Shown: positions 1 through 5,069 of the stretch, piece by piece
Layout of the letters: each line of letters opens with the position of its first letter
Numbering within the stretch: the first letter of the stretch is position 1
NCBI GenBank assembly: GCA_019115685.1
Contig: DXDC01000318.1
Coordinates: 1 to 5,857 of the forward strand
DNA from: Candidatus Agrococcus pullicola
Lineage (GTDB): Bacteria > Actinomycetota > Actinomycetes > Actinomycetales > Microbacteriaceae
Direction of reading: 5' to 3'
Length of the DNA stretch: 5,857 nucleotides
Position numbers and translations under genes: made by a program
The notes under the pieces: model-generated
What the model was told of the DNA's origin: nothing
Database searches by the model: none
The model's input: the letters and a program-made list of their open reading frames with translations, nothing else

Positions 1-118
1 GGAACGTGCGTGTATCGATCTTCGCGCCGGTGCTCGCCTCGATGACGGCGAGCGTGTGTGTTCTCGCATGCGTGTCCGCGCCGATGACATATGCGAACGT
101 GTTTGCAACGATGGTCAT
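1..118 (-). CDS. IS110-family transposase, N-terminal fragment (cut by left window edge)
   Basis: Read on the minus strand from ATG at 118-116, the 39 visible residues run without a stop to the window edge. Residues 11-22 read VIGADTHARTHT, which matches the opening of IS110-family DEDD (RuvC-like) transposases. Asp15 would be the first catalytic acidic residue. A Shine-Dalgarno-like GAAAGGA lies at 136-130, 11 nt before the ATG, which supports this start. IS110 enzymes excise and insert a circular intermediate, and in the IS110 group they are guided by an RNA made from the non-coding end next to the transposase start. That end should be the DNA at 119 to about 250. Only about a tenth of a normal transposase of roughly 400 residues is visible, so whether the gene is intact cannot be judged here. 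Confidence 0.85.
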   Translation of the reverse strand, partial: MTIVANTFAYVIGADTHARTHTLAVIEASTGAKIDTRTF

Positions 119-455
119 GGTGACTGCGATCCTTTCCACGAGGTTGACGTCACTGCTGGCGTCGGCCCGGGAAGGTCACTTCGAGGCAGGCCTGTAATGG
201 GCCACGACCGCCGCTAACGGTCGGGCAAGCTTCTCATCAAGCCATCGGAGTGGACAGGGTCGGCGCCGGCGCCCGCATGACCGGACAGATCCTGGGAAAG
301 GCACCTCGTCTCAACGAGCGAGAGGCCAAGCGATTCACGAGTCACGATCAGGCGGAGCACCAGCACCCACCCTGTCAGCCGACCCCAGGCCAGCCACCTC
401 AGAGACTTACAGGCGATTCACGGAGCTCGTCGCCCGGTTCGCATCGCCGACACGG
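119..455. other. Non-coding end of the IS110 element plus unassigned DNA
   Basis: No convincing gene fills this stretch. The part nearest the transposase should be the element's non-coding left end, which in IS110-group elements encodes the bridge RNA. On the minus strand two small stem-loops occur in tandem: CGACCG paired with CGGTCG (arms 205-210 and 218-223), and GGCC paired with GGCC (189-192 and 200-203), each with a 7-nt loop. A 12-bp palindrome, GGCGCCGGCGCC, lies at 262-273. The junction with flanking DNA cannot be placed, because IS110 elements usually lack long terminal inverted repeats. From 198 onward one plus-strand frame is open into the gene at 456. A coding-like stretch in another frame begins with ATG 277, so the right half may be gene debris. 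Confidence 0.4.
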
Positions 456-770
456 GTGGAAGTGCGCGACTTCGACGGCAGCGTCCAAGCCGACATCCTC
501 ACGCCACCATCCCCGCAGCCTCGATCATCATTCGCCCCGCCCGAGTATGGTGACCGACCGATGGTGGTTCCGAGCCTGTTGGAGTTCACTGCAGATGGTT
601 TCGTTCCCGGTGAGGATGTCGCCGTGGCCATCGTGCTGCGCCATGCATCAGCCGACCACACCGGCAAAGCCCGCGCACTGATCGACCGAGGCGAAAAGCT
701 CACCGTGAGCGGCGAGATTGTCCTGCTGGGGCGAATCTCGGGCACGACCTCGGTGCAGCAGATCATCTAG
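456..770 (+). CDS. Small hypothetical protein, possibly the 3' part of a truncated gene
   Basis: I do not recognise this 104-residue product. The frame uses many G/C-ending codons and stops at TAG 768-770. The only start codon available is GTG 456, which has no clear Shine-Dalgarno, yet the frame is open back to 198. The residues just upstream (about 411-455, reading RFTELVARFASPTR) look as protein-like as those after the GTG. This suggests that the true start has been lost, perhaps to the IS110 insertion on the left or to a frameshift. The visible protein has a proline-rich segment (about residues 17-30) and then a probably beta-rich C-terminal half containing GFVPGEDVAVAIV and LTVSGEIVLLG. 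No signal peptide or membrane helix is seen. It converges with the TetR gene at 837-1439, with about 65 bp between their stop codons. Confidence 0.45.
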   Translation: MEVRDFDGSVQADILTPPSPQPRSSFAPPEYGDRPMVVPSLLEFTADGFVPGEDVAVAIVLRHASADHTGKARALIDRGEKLTVSGEIVLLGRISGTTSVQQII

Positions 771-836
771 GCCTATGAGCCGCCACATTCGGTCAGGCCA
801 TGTTTCGCGCGTTCCCGGTCGCGCAACGGGTCTTGG

Positions 837-1439
837 TCACTCAGCGCCTCGACTGAGCACTCCAGAGATAAGAAGCTGCACGAGGTGATCGGCTTTGTAC
901 TTCGGATCATGTGACGCACCTATGCAGAGGTTTCCGATGCCTTTGAGTAGGTTGTACGGATCGATCAGCGCGGGAGTATCGGCGGACTTGAGTGCCGCTT
1001 CGAGGAGAGCACCGCACACCGGCACGAGACGCCCGACAAAGTAGGCGTGCAAGGCGTCCGCTTCGGCACTACTTCCGTGCAGCGAGCCTGCGAGCCCATG
1101 CTTGGTGGCGAGGAACTCCACGAACAAGGTCACCCATGCGCGCAAAGCCGCCTCAGGAGTTGCGCTCTCTGTAAGGAGTTGCGGGCCTGCGTCTGCGCAT
1201 GCCTCCACCTGGTGCCGGTACACCGCCACGACGAGTTCTGGGCGTGTCGGAAAGTGACGGTAGATCGTCCCCACGCCGACGCCAGCCTTCTCTGCGATCT
1301 GCCTCACCGGAGCGTCGACGCCGGATGCCATGAACACCGCTGCTGCCGCATCTAGGAGCGCCTGCCGACTCGCACGGGGACGACCAACGTGGGCGGCGGC
1401 TCCGCCCAGCTGCCGTTGTTCCTCTTCAGCACCGGCCAT
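837..1439 (-). CDS. TetR/AcrR-family transcriptional repressor (divergent from hydrolase)
   Basis: This 200-residue protein has the standard TetR layout. A short variable head is followed by GRPRASRQALLDAAAAVF (19-36), then the helix-turn-helix around residues 44-63 with the hallmark GVGVGTIYRHFPTRPEL (53-69). The helical ligand-binding and dimerisation domain follows. The C-terminal half (ALRAWVTLFVEFLATKHGLA) resembles the SbtR-type subgroup. The ATG at 1439 was chosen because GAGG lies 8 nt upstream and it gives typical family length. An in-frame ATG at 1475 would add 12 residues but lies against the palindrome at 1477-1493 and has a weak ribosome site. It diverges from the alpha/beta-hydrolase at 1559, and two similar palindromes lie in the gap. 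It therefore probably represses itself and the hydrolase until a small ligand, perhaps a hydrolase substrate, binds. The ligand is unknown. Confidence 0.93.
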   Translation of the reverse strand: MAGAEEEQRQLGGAAAHVGRPRASRQALLDAAAAVFMASGVDAPVRQIAEKAGVGVGTIYRHFPTRPELVVAVYRHQVEACADAGPQLLTESATPEAALRAWVTLFVEFLATKHGLAGSLHGSSAEADALHAYFVGRLVPVCGALLEAALKSADTPALIDPYNLLKGIGNLCIGASHDPKYKADHLVQLLISGVLSRGAE

Positions 1440-1476
1440 GCGCTCATCCTCATCCTCGATATCAAACACTTGCATA

Positions 1477-1493
1477 ACGGAACATCGTTCCGT
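1477..1493. promoter_or_regulatory. Operator palindrome 1 of the TetR-hydrolase intergenic region
   Basis: ACGGAACATCGTTCCGT is a perfect inverted repeat with 7-bp arms and a 3-bp centre, typical in size for a TetR dimer site. It lies just upstream of the alternative TetR ATG (1475). It also overlaps the minus-strand -10 candidate CAATAC (1497-1492), whose -35 candidate is TTATCG (1519-1514). Binding here should block transcription of the regulator gene. Confidence 0.75.
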
Positions 1494-1500
1494 ATTGTTT

Positions 1501-1516
1501 TGGAACAGCGCTCCGA
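1501..1516. promoter_or_regulatory. Operator palindrome 2 of the TetR-hydrolase intergenic region
   Basis: TGGAACAGCGCTCCGA matches palindrome 1 (CGGAACATCGTTCCGT, 1478-1493) at 12 of 16 positions and is a slightly imperfect inverted repeat itself. The two sites are 23 bp apart start to start, so two dimers could bind nearly the same face of the helix. It overlaps a plus-strand -35-like TTGGAA (1500-1505) and so would shut the hydrolase promoter. Confidence 0.65.
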
Positions 1517-1558
1517 TAACCAGTATCGCAGAGTAGGCCGCTCGAAAGGAACTCCCTG

Positions 1559-2503
1559 ATGACCTCATCACTCACCCAAACCTTGGATGACATCGTCAAA
1601 GACGGTGATCCGGTAATCTCCGTCGCCCCTGTCCGCCTGTCCGCCTCGGACCGGCCTGTTCCGCTCGAAGTTCGGATCTCTGCGCCGACGACGGGCACGA
1701 ACCTTCCGGTCGTGTTGTTCTCCCACGGCAACGGGTGGAACCTCGACGGGTACGCACCCCTCACTGCATTCTGGGCTTCCCGCGGGTTCGTCGTGATCCA
1801 GCCCACACACCTGGACTCGCGCCGGCACGGATTCGGATTTGACGACCCGGTGTTCCCAACAATCTGGACCGAACGAATCGCGGACCTCACACGCATCCTC
1901 GACCAGCTCGATTCGATCGAGGCCGCCGTGCCGGGGCTTGCTGGCCGTATCGACCGTAACCGTATTGCCGTCACCGGGCATTCGTGGGGTGCGCAGACTG
2001 CGCAGGCGCTCCTCGGCGCACGTATCTTCGATGACGCGGGCCAGGTCGGTGAGAGCATGTCCGACGATCGCGTCACGGCAGGCATCCTGTTCGCCGCAAC
2101 CGGCATCGGGGGCGATGATCTGCATCCGTTCGCGCAGGCGAACTTCCCGTTCATGCGCCCGTCGTTCCAAGAGCTCGCAACACCAACCCTCGTCATCGCG
2201 GGCGACCGCGATCAGTCCAAGATGTCAAGTCGTGGACCTGACTGGTTCACAGACGCGTACACCCACAGCCCCGGCGCTACCGACCTCCTCAGCTTCTACG
2301 GAGCAGAGCACGCTCTCGGGGGGATCGTCGGATACGAAGTCGCAGAGACCACCGACGAAAACCCAGAACGAGTAGCTGTCATTCAACGGATGAGCACGGC
2401 CTACCTCCGGACCGCTCTCCAGGTTGACGAAAGCAGCTGGTCTACCGCGCGTGACGCGTTCAGGAACAGCGCGAGCCCCATCGGCCGCGCTGACAGCAAA
2501 TAA
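1559..2503 (+). CDS. Alpha/beta-hydrolase fold enzyme (chlorophyllase / PAF-acetylhydrolase-like)
   Basis: This 314-residue serine hydrolase has no signal peptide, so it is probably cytoplasmic. An oxyanion-hole region FSHGNGW (54-60) follows the first core strand. The nucleophile elbow GHSWG (140-144) gives Ser142. VIAGDRD (212-218) supplies the likely acid (Asp216 or Asp218), and AEHALGG (249-255) gives His251. The layout resembles dienelactone-hydrolase, chlorophyllase and PAF-acetylhydrolase relatives, which cleave esters or lactones. The substrate cannot be named. GAAAGGA at 1544-1550, 8 nt before ATG 1559, fixes the start, and TAA 2501-2503 ends the gene. It is divergent from a TetR gene with twin palindromes in its promoter, so expression is probably induced by that regulator's ligand. 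A decayed IS481 transposase begins just downstream, so any operon partners on that side may have been lost. Confidence 0.9.
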   Translation: MTSSLTQTLDDIVKDGDPVISVAPVRLSASDRPVPLEVRISAPTTGTNLPVVLFSHGNGWNLDGYAPLTAFWASRGFVVIQPTHLDSRRHGFGFDDPVFPTIWTERIADLTRILDQLDSIEAAVPGLAGRIDRNRIAVTGHSWGAQTAQALLGARIFDDAGQVGESMSDDRVTAGILFAATGIGGDDLHPFAQANFPFMRPSFQELATPTLVIAGDRDQSKMSSRGPDWFTDAYTHSPGATDLLSFYGAEHALGGIVGYEVAETTDENPERVAVIQRMSTAYLRTALQVDESSWSTARDAFRNSASPIGRADSK

Positions 2504-2543
2504 CAGACGCAGTCCGCTGGTCGACCTCGTACCTACCTTCCTG

Positions 2544-3506
2544 ACCCGAGGGCGTGCTGCGATTCGCTGAGTGGTGGCGGTGCTGGTTGGAGAAGTGCGG
2601 CCAACCTGTCAACGCGTCACGGCGGGCTGTCTCTGGCGAGTCGAAGCGGGCATAGGCCCAGCCGTCCGCGAGGGGGCGATGGAAGCGCTCGATCTTCCCA
2701 TTCGTCTTCGGCCGATACGGGCGGGTGCGCTTGTGTCGGATCCCGAGCGCGACGCAGGCGTCGCGCCATGCGTGCGACTTGTAGGCGGAGTCGTTGTCGG
2801 ATAGCACTCGCTGGACGGTGACACCGCGCTCGGTGAACCCAGCGACCGCGCGCTCGAGGACGCCGATCGCGATGACGGCTCTCTCGTCAGTATGGACCTC
2901 CGCGTCGGCGACACGAGAGTGGTCATCGAGGACGGTGTGAACGGACGCGGTGCCGAGGCGAGGTTCCGACGGCCTGTTGCGCTGCCCGGTGTGTCGGGCA
3001 GGGGCCTGCCGGTTCCAGTCGCCTTGCTGTTTCCCGACAACGCGGCATCCGCCGCCGTCGGGAATGTTGCCAAACATCGTGACATCGACCTAGATCAGCG
3101 ACCCCGGATGATCGTGTTCGTAGCGTCGCAACGGCTCGCCCCTGATCCGGTCGATATGGGAGGGCAGGTTCACACGTTATCGGACAAGCACCGCATGAAC
3201 GCTGGAGGCGGGATGCCGAGGCGGGCTGCGATCTGGGCGGGACCGAGGCGCTGCCGCGAGCGCAACGAGATGATCTTCCGCTTCATGCACTCGGTCGTCC
3301 GATGCGGGATGTGGTGCGGGCGGCTCGACCGATGTGTCATCTCCGCCGTGCCCTCGGTGCGATAGCGGCGCGCCTATTTACGGGCGGTGACCGGCGAAAC
3401 CATGAACACCTTCGCGACATTGACCGACAGGTTGCTTGCCGTCAACGATCGCACGTGCGAGACGAAGCCGCGTGCGCGGCGTGAGAACAGCGTTGACGTG
3501 CGGCAT
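2544..3506 (-). pseudogene. IS481-family transposase, decayed (frameshifts and two nonsense codons)
   Basis: Reading the minus strand from ATG 3506, three pieces in different frames rebuild one IS481 transposase. The N-terminus reads LTPRTRLRLARAIVDG. After a frameshift near 3440-3420, the winged-helix part continues as VSPVTARK, stop, ARRYRTEG, then RSSRPHH and QRLGPAQIAARLGIP. That stop, TAG 3376-3374, sits where the family has tryptophan (TGG). A further shift near 3180 leads to HIDRIRGEPLRRYEHDHPGSLI, then TAG 3092-3090, then VDVT. From there one frame holds most of the rve catalytic core. The acidic residues are Asp of VDVT, Asp of VLSDND and Glu of NGKIERF, the last two separated by 35 residues as in D,D(35)E enzymes. 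The end decays after HRHHSANRSTPSG (about 2544). No terminal repeats are convincing. It cannot encode active transposase and marks an old insertion. Confidence 0.88.
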
Positions 3507-3575
3507 GAGGAGCAACGCTAGTGAAGACCGGACGCGGCCGGCGATGCAAACACGCCCAGCCTGCGCAGATAAGGT

Positions 3576-4526
3576 TCAGAGCGGGCCGAAGACGCGTGCG
3601 GGGTCGGCGCTATAGGCGAGAGTCTCGAGCACCTCGAGGAGCTGCCGCTCCTCGTAGCGGAAGTGGCTCTCCATGATCGCGGCGATCCCGTCCAGGTGTC
3701 GGGCGAGTTCGATAGAGGTCGCCGACGCGGATATCGAAGACTGCAGCCCGGTCACGAGGTGGGCGATCATCGAATGATCCTGCTGCAGGTACCGCAGCGT
3801 GTCTCGCAGCTCCGGGTGCGCGGCCGCGATCGCCGGGAACAGCTCGCGATCCTCGCCCTCGTGGTGCCCTGTCAATGCGACGCAGAACCCATGGCAGAAC
3901 AGCAGCAGCTCCCGGCTCGCCACCTCCGGTGAGCGTCCAGCTGAGGCGGCGTCCTGAGCCACTCGCAATGCCTGACGGAGCCGCTCGTGAACCTGCCGCA
4001 GTTCCGTTGCCCAAGCAACCAGGCGCGCATGCTCACCCCCGGACGGTGTCGCAGACGGCGCGCCGAGACGCTGCAGCATCACGACGGGGATCACCCGCGA
4101 TGTGCTCGCCTGATAGGCACCAAAGTCCGGATCCTGTTCGACGACTTGCGCGAACAGTCGGTCGCGCTCGATTCCCGACGGAATCGACGCGAGGGCGTCG
4201 AACGACTCCGCGCCGACCTCGACGGTCACCCGGGGATGCACTCGGACGTTTGCCAGCCAGGCAGGGTGCCGTGGTCCGCCCATTGCCGACGCGACGACGG
4301 CAGGCATCCCGTTCAGCTCGAAGTACGCCAAGGGTGCCGTGCGGCGGATTCCGGTGCGCGCGCCGGTCGTCGTCAGCAGTGCGAGGGTGAAGCCCTCGAA
4401 CATGCCACCCACACGGCCCGCGTTCGCACGGAACTCGTCGATCACACCACGATTGAACTCGTCGTCAGTGTTGCTGTCGGTATCGTTGTTCCGGGCTCCT
4501 GGCCCGGTGTTTTCGCCCTCAGTCAC
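3576..4526 (-). CDS. Ddn-like F420-type nitro/quinone reductase fused to hemerythrin HHE domain
   Basis: This 316-residue, two-domain, probably cytosolic protein begins with a disordered Asp/Asn-rich head (1-22). A Ddn-family split-barrel domain (about 23-153) follows, with RANAGRVGGMFEG, TTTGARTGIRRTAPL, RHPAWLANVRVHPRV and a closing SRVIPVVML. Members use deazaflavin F420H2 to reduce quinones or nitro-compounds. After a short linker comes a four-helix HHE hemerythrin domain (about 165-305). Its likely di-iron ligands are His180, His221 with Glu225 (HHEGEDRELFP), His251 (QDHSMI) and His288 with Glu292 (SHFRYEE). HHE domains bind O2, NO or iron. The pairing suggests redox or NO defence, which is inference. 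GTG 4526 is the first in-frame start, because the frame is closed by TGA a few codons upstream. It has no Shine-Dalgarno and lies in a hairpin loop, so the real N-terminus is doubtful. Confidence 0.85.
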   Translation of the reverse strand: MTEGENTGPGARNNDTDSNTDDEFNRGVIDEFRANAGRVGGMFEGFTLALLTTTGARTGIRRTAPLAYFELNGMPAVVASAMGGPRHPAWLANVRVHPRVTVEVGAESFDALASIPSGIERDRLFAQVVEQDPDFGAYQASTSRVIPVVMLQRLGAPSATPSGGEHARLVAWATELRQVHERLRQALRVAQDAASAGRSPEVASRELLLFCHGFCVALTGHHEGEDRELFPAIAAAHPELRDTLRYLQQDHSMIAHLVTGLQSSISASATSIELARHLDGIAAIMESHFRYEERQLLEVLETLAYSADPARVFGPL

Positions 4527-4537
4527 GAGAGGGCGAA
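4512..4537. repeat. Nine-bp inverted repeat with the GTG start codon in its loop
   Basis: TTCGCCCTC (4512-4520) and GAGGGCGAA (4529-4537) are perfect complements around an 8-nt loop. The loop holds the minus-strand GTG (4526-4524). In mRNA this GC-rich stem would bury the codons around the reductase-hemerythrin start and could limit initiation unless ribosomes translating the leader ORF melt it. As DNA it could also be an operator. Confidence 0.6.
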
Positions 4538-4554
4538 GGGGGCGACATCATCAT
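4519..4554 (-). CDS. Eleven-codon leader ORF overlapping the reductase-hemerythrin start
   Basis: Three consecutive ATG codons (4554-4546) open an 11-codon ORF, MMMSPPSPSRD, that ends at TGA 4521-4519. It carries the best ribosome site here, GGAGGA at 4564-4559, placed 4, 7 and 10 nt before the three ATGs. The next gene's GTG (4526) has none. The ORF stop overlaps that start, so ribosomes finishing the leader could couple into the main gene. Alternatively the two are one gene split by a single extra base. Removing one base from the C5 run (GGGGG on the plus strand, 4538-4542) would fuse them into a protein starting MMMSPLRPLVTEGEN. The sequence alone cannot choose. Confidence 0.4.
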   Translation of the reverse strand: MMMSPPSPSRD

Positions 4555-4623
4555 GTCTTCCTCCGTTGGATCCCACGCCTCCATGTCTGACACGGACTGC
4601 CACCAACACGCGACGCTGACATT

Positions 4624-4653
4624 AATCTATCACCGCCGATGGCGTCATAACAA
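4624..4653 (-). promoter_or_regulatory. Candidate promoter for the reductase-hemerythrin gene
   Basis: On the minus strand TTGTTA (4653-4648) and TAGATT (4629-4624) are separated by 18 bp and match the sigma-70-type consensus at four of six positions each. The start would fall near 4617, giving a leader of about 90 nt that includes the short ORF and hairpin. A second -35-like TTGACG (4680-4675) lacks a good partner. The call rests on sequence likeness alone. Confidence 0.3.
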
Positions 4654-4782
4654 TCGCGGATCCCGCTCGAGCCCGTCAATTGTTCTTGGCGCGAGTCCGA
4701 AGCCCAACCCATCAGCAACCCATCTAAATCACCCGCCACGACCCGCCGCCAACCGGTTACACTCGTACCAAGCGAACCGCCC

Positions 4783-4807
4783 GGTTCCCTGTAAACACAA
4801 GGGAACC
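4783..4807. repeat. Inverted repeat with competing third arm, left of the tRNA scar
   Basis: GGTTCCCT (4783-4790) pairs perfectly with AGGGAACC (4800-4807) around a 9-nt loop. The left arm can instead pair with GAACCG (4774-4779) through CGGTTC (4782-4787), with a 2-nt gap. The two folds exclude each other. No T-run follows, so a simple terminator is unlikely. Recombinase arm sites or a switchable RNA are possible. Confidence 0.5.
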
Positions 4808-4856
4808 CGCGAGTTTCCGAGACGATCGGCGGAGACCGGAAAACGGCCGGATCCTC

Positions 4857-4891
4857 CAAGGGGTCGCAGGTTCAAATCCTGTCAGCCCGAC
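4857..4891 (+). other. tRNA 3'-end fragment, probable attachment-site (att) scar
   Basis: The sequence reads as the 3' end of a tRNA gene. It starts with a piece of the anticodon-stem and variable region (CAAGGGGTC), then a full T-arm with GCAGG and CCTGT around loop TTCAAAT, then CAGCCCG as the 3' acceptor strand and discriminator A at 4890. It resembles actinobacterial tRNA-Pro, from memory of such genes. The required 5' half (acceptor CGGGCTG, D-arm, anticodon) is absent from the 90 bases upstream, so this is not a working tRNA gene. Tyrosine integrases of islands and phages commonly use tRNA 3' ends as attB and leave such a copy at the far end of the element. In that model the element lies to the left. 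Confidence 0.7.
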
Positions 4892-4896
4892 GTTGT

Positions 4897-4912
4897 GATG
4901 TCTCAGGACATC
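4897..4912. repeat. Hairpin immediately right of the tRNA scar
   Basis: GATGTC (4897-4902) and GACATC (4907-4912) are perfect complements around the tetraloop TCAG, starting 6 bp after the scar. It is followed by two more stem-loops (4924-4942 and 4945-4960). Paired sequences of this style are common at insertion-sequence ends in actinobacteria, so a relic IS end is one reading. I cannot assign a family. Confidence 0.5.
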
Positions 4913-4923
4913 GGAATAGCCCG

Positions 4924-4960
4924 AACCTACGAAATGTGGGTTTTGAACCGCACTGGGTTC
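4924..4960. repeat. Two tandem stem-loops built from GAACC and GGGTT arms
   Basis: AACCTAC (4924-4930) pairs with GTGGGTT (4936-4942) with one G-T pair and a 5-nt loop. GAACC (4945-4949) pairs with GGTTC (4956-4960) around GCACTG. The first stem ends in four T's (4941-4944) on the plus strand, weakly like a terminator, but no plus-strand gene ends here. Confidence 0.45.
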
Positions 4961-5054
4961 TGTTCCGATGTTTATGTGCACTGACTTTCGTTCCGGGCGG
5001 TTGTGAGAATTGGCCTCGCGGCTTCGTCGTTTCCGCACCCAGTTCTCTCCCAAC

Positions 5055-5069
5055 CGTCGAGCATCGACG
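5055..5069 (-). terminator. Candidate terminator hairpin after the second TetR gene
   Basis: CGTCGA (5055-5060) and TCGACG (5064-5069) form a perfect 6-bp stem with a 3-nt loop. The stem abuts the TGA stop (5072-5070) of the minus-strand TetR gene. There is no U-run after it on that strand. Actinobacterial terminators often lack one, so the call rests on position and symmetry. Confidence 0.35.

Larger units (their letters stand above)
4555..5069. other. Non-coding spacer with att-like tRNA scar and many hairpins
   Basis: No protein gene is supported in these 515 bases. The part before 4740 is less GC-rich and holds the candidate upstream region of the reductase-hemerythrin gene. From 4774 to 4960 comes a dense set of inverted repeats around a tRNA 3'-end copy. 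GAACC or its complement GGTTC occurs seven times in this 187-bp stretch (4774, 4783, 4803, 4869, 4923, 4945, 4956). The remainder, 4961-5054, shows nothing I can assign. Confidence 0.6.

Noticed and set aside
407..766. Minus-strand ORF of 119 codons
   Set aside because: It is opposite the more plausible plus-strand ORF, Ser/Thr/Arg-rich, and has no ribosome site.
795..836. Bidirectional terminator between the converging ORF and TetR gene
   Set aside because: GC-rich repeats (CGCG, CCCG/CGGG) are present, but the stems are at most 4 bp and there is no T-run.
837..1571. Longer TetR form of 244 residues starting near 1571
   Set aside because: It would run through the whole intergenic region, both palindromes and the hydrolase ribosome site. 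The extra head is not TetR-like.
1462..2196. Long minus-strand ORF opposite the hydrolase
   Set aside because: It is an antisense shadow of a gene with a complete catalytic triad and a strong ribosome site. Its composition (Arg/Ser/Pro-rich) is typical of shadows.
4519..4526. RF2 (prfB)-like programmed +1 frameshift
   Set aside because: It lacks the CTT TGA C slip site and a suitably placed internal Shine-Dalgarno. A coupled leader or a homopolymer indel explains the frames more simply.
3987..4619. Plus-strand ORF of 210 codons
   Set aside because: It is a shadow of the reductase-hemerythrin gene on the other strand, which has conserved motifs. It has no domain of its own.
4815..4891. Complete tRNA gene
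   Set aside because: Only the 3' part (T-arm and 3' acceptor strand) is present. No 5' acceptor CGGGCTG, D-arm or anticodon arm is found upstream.
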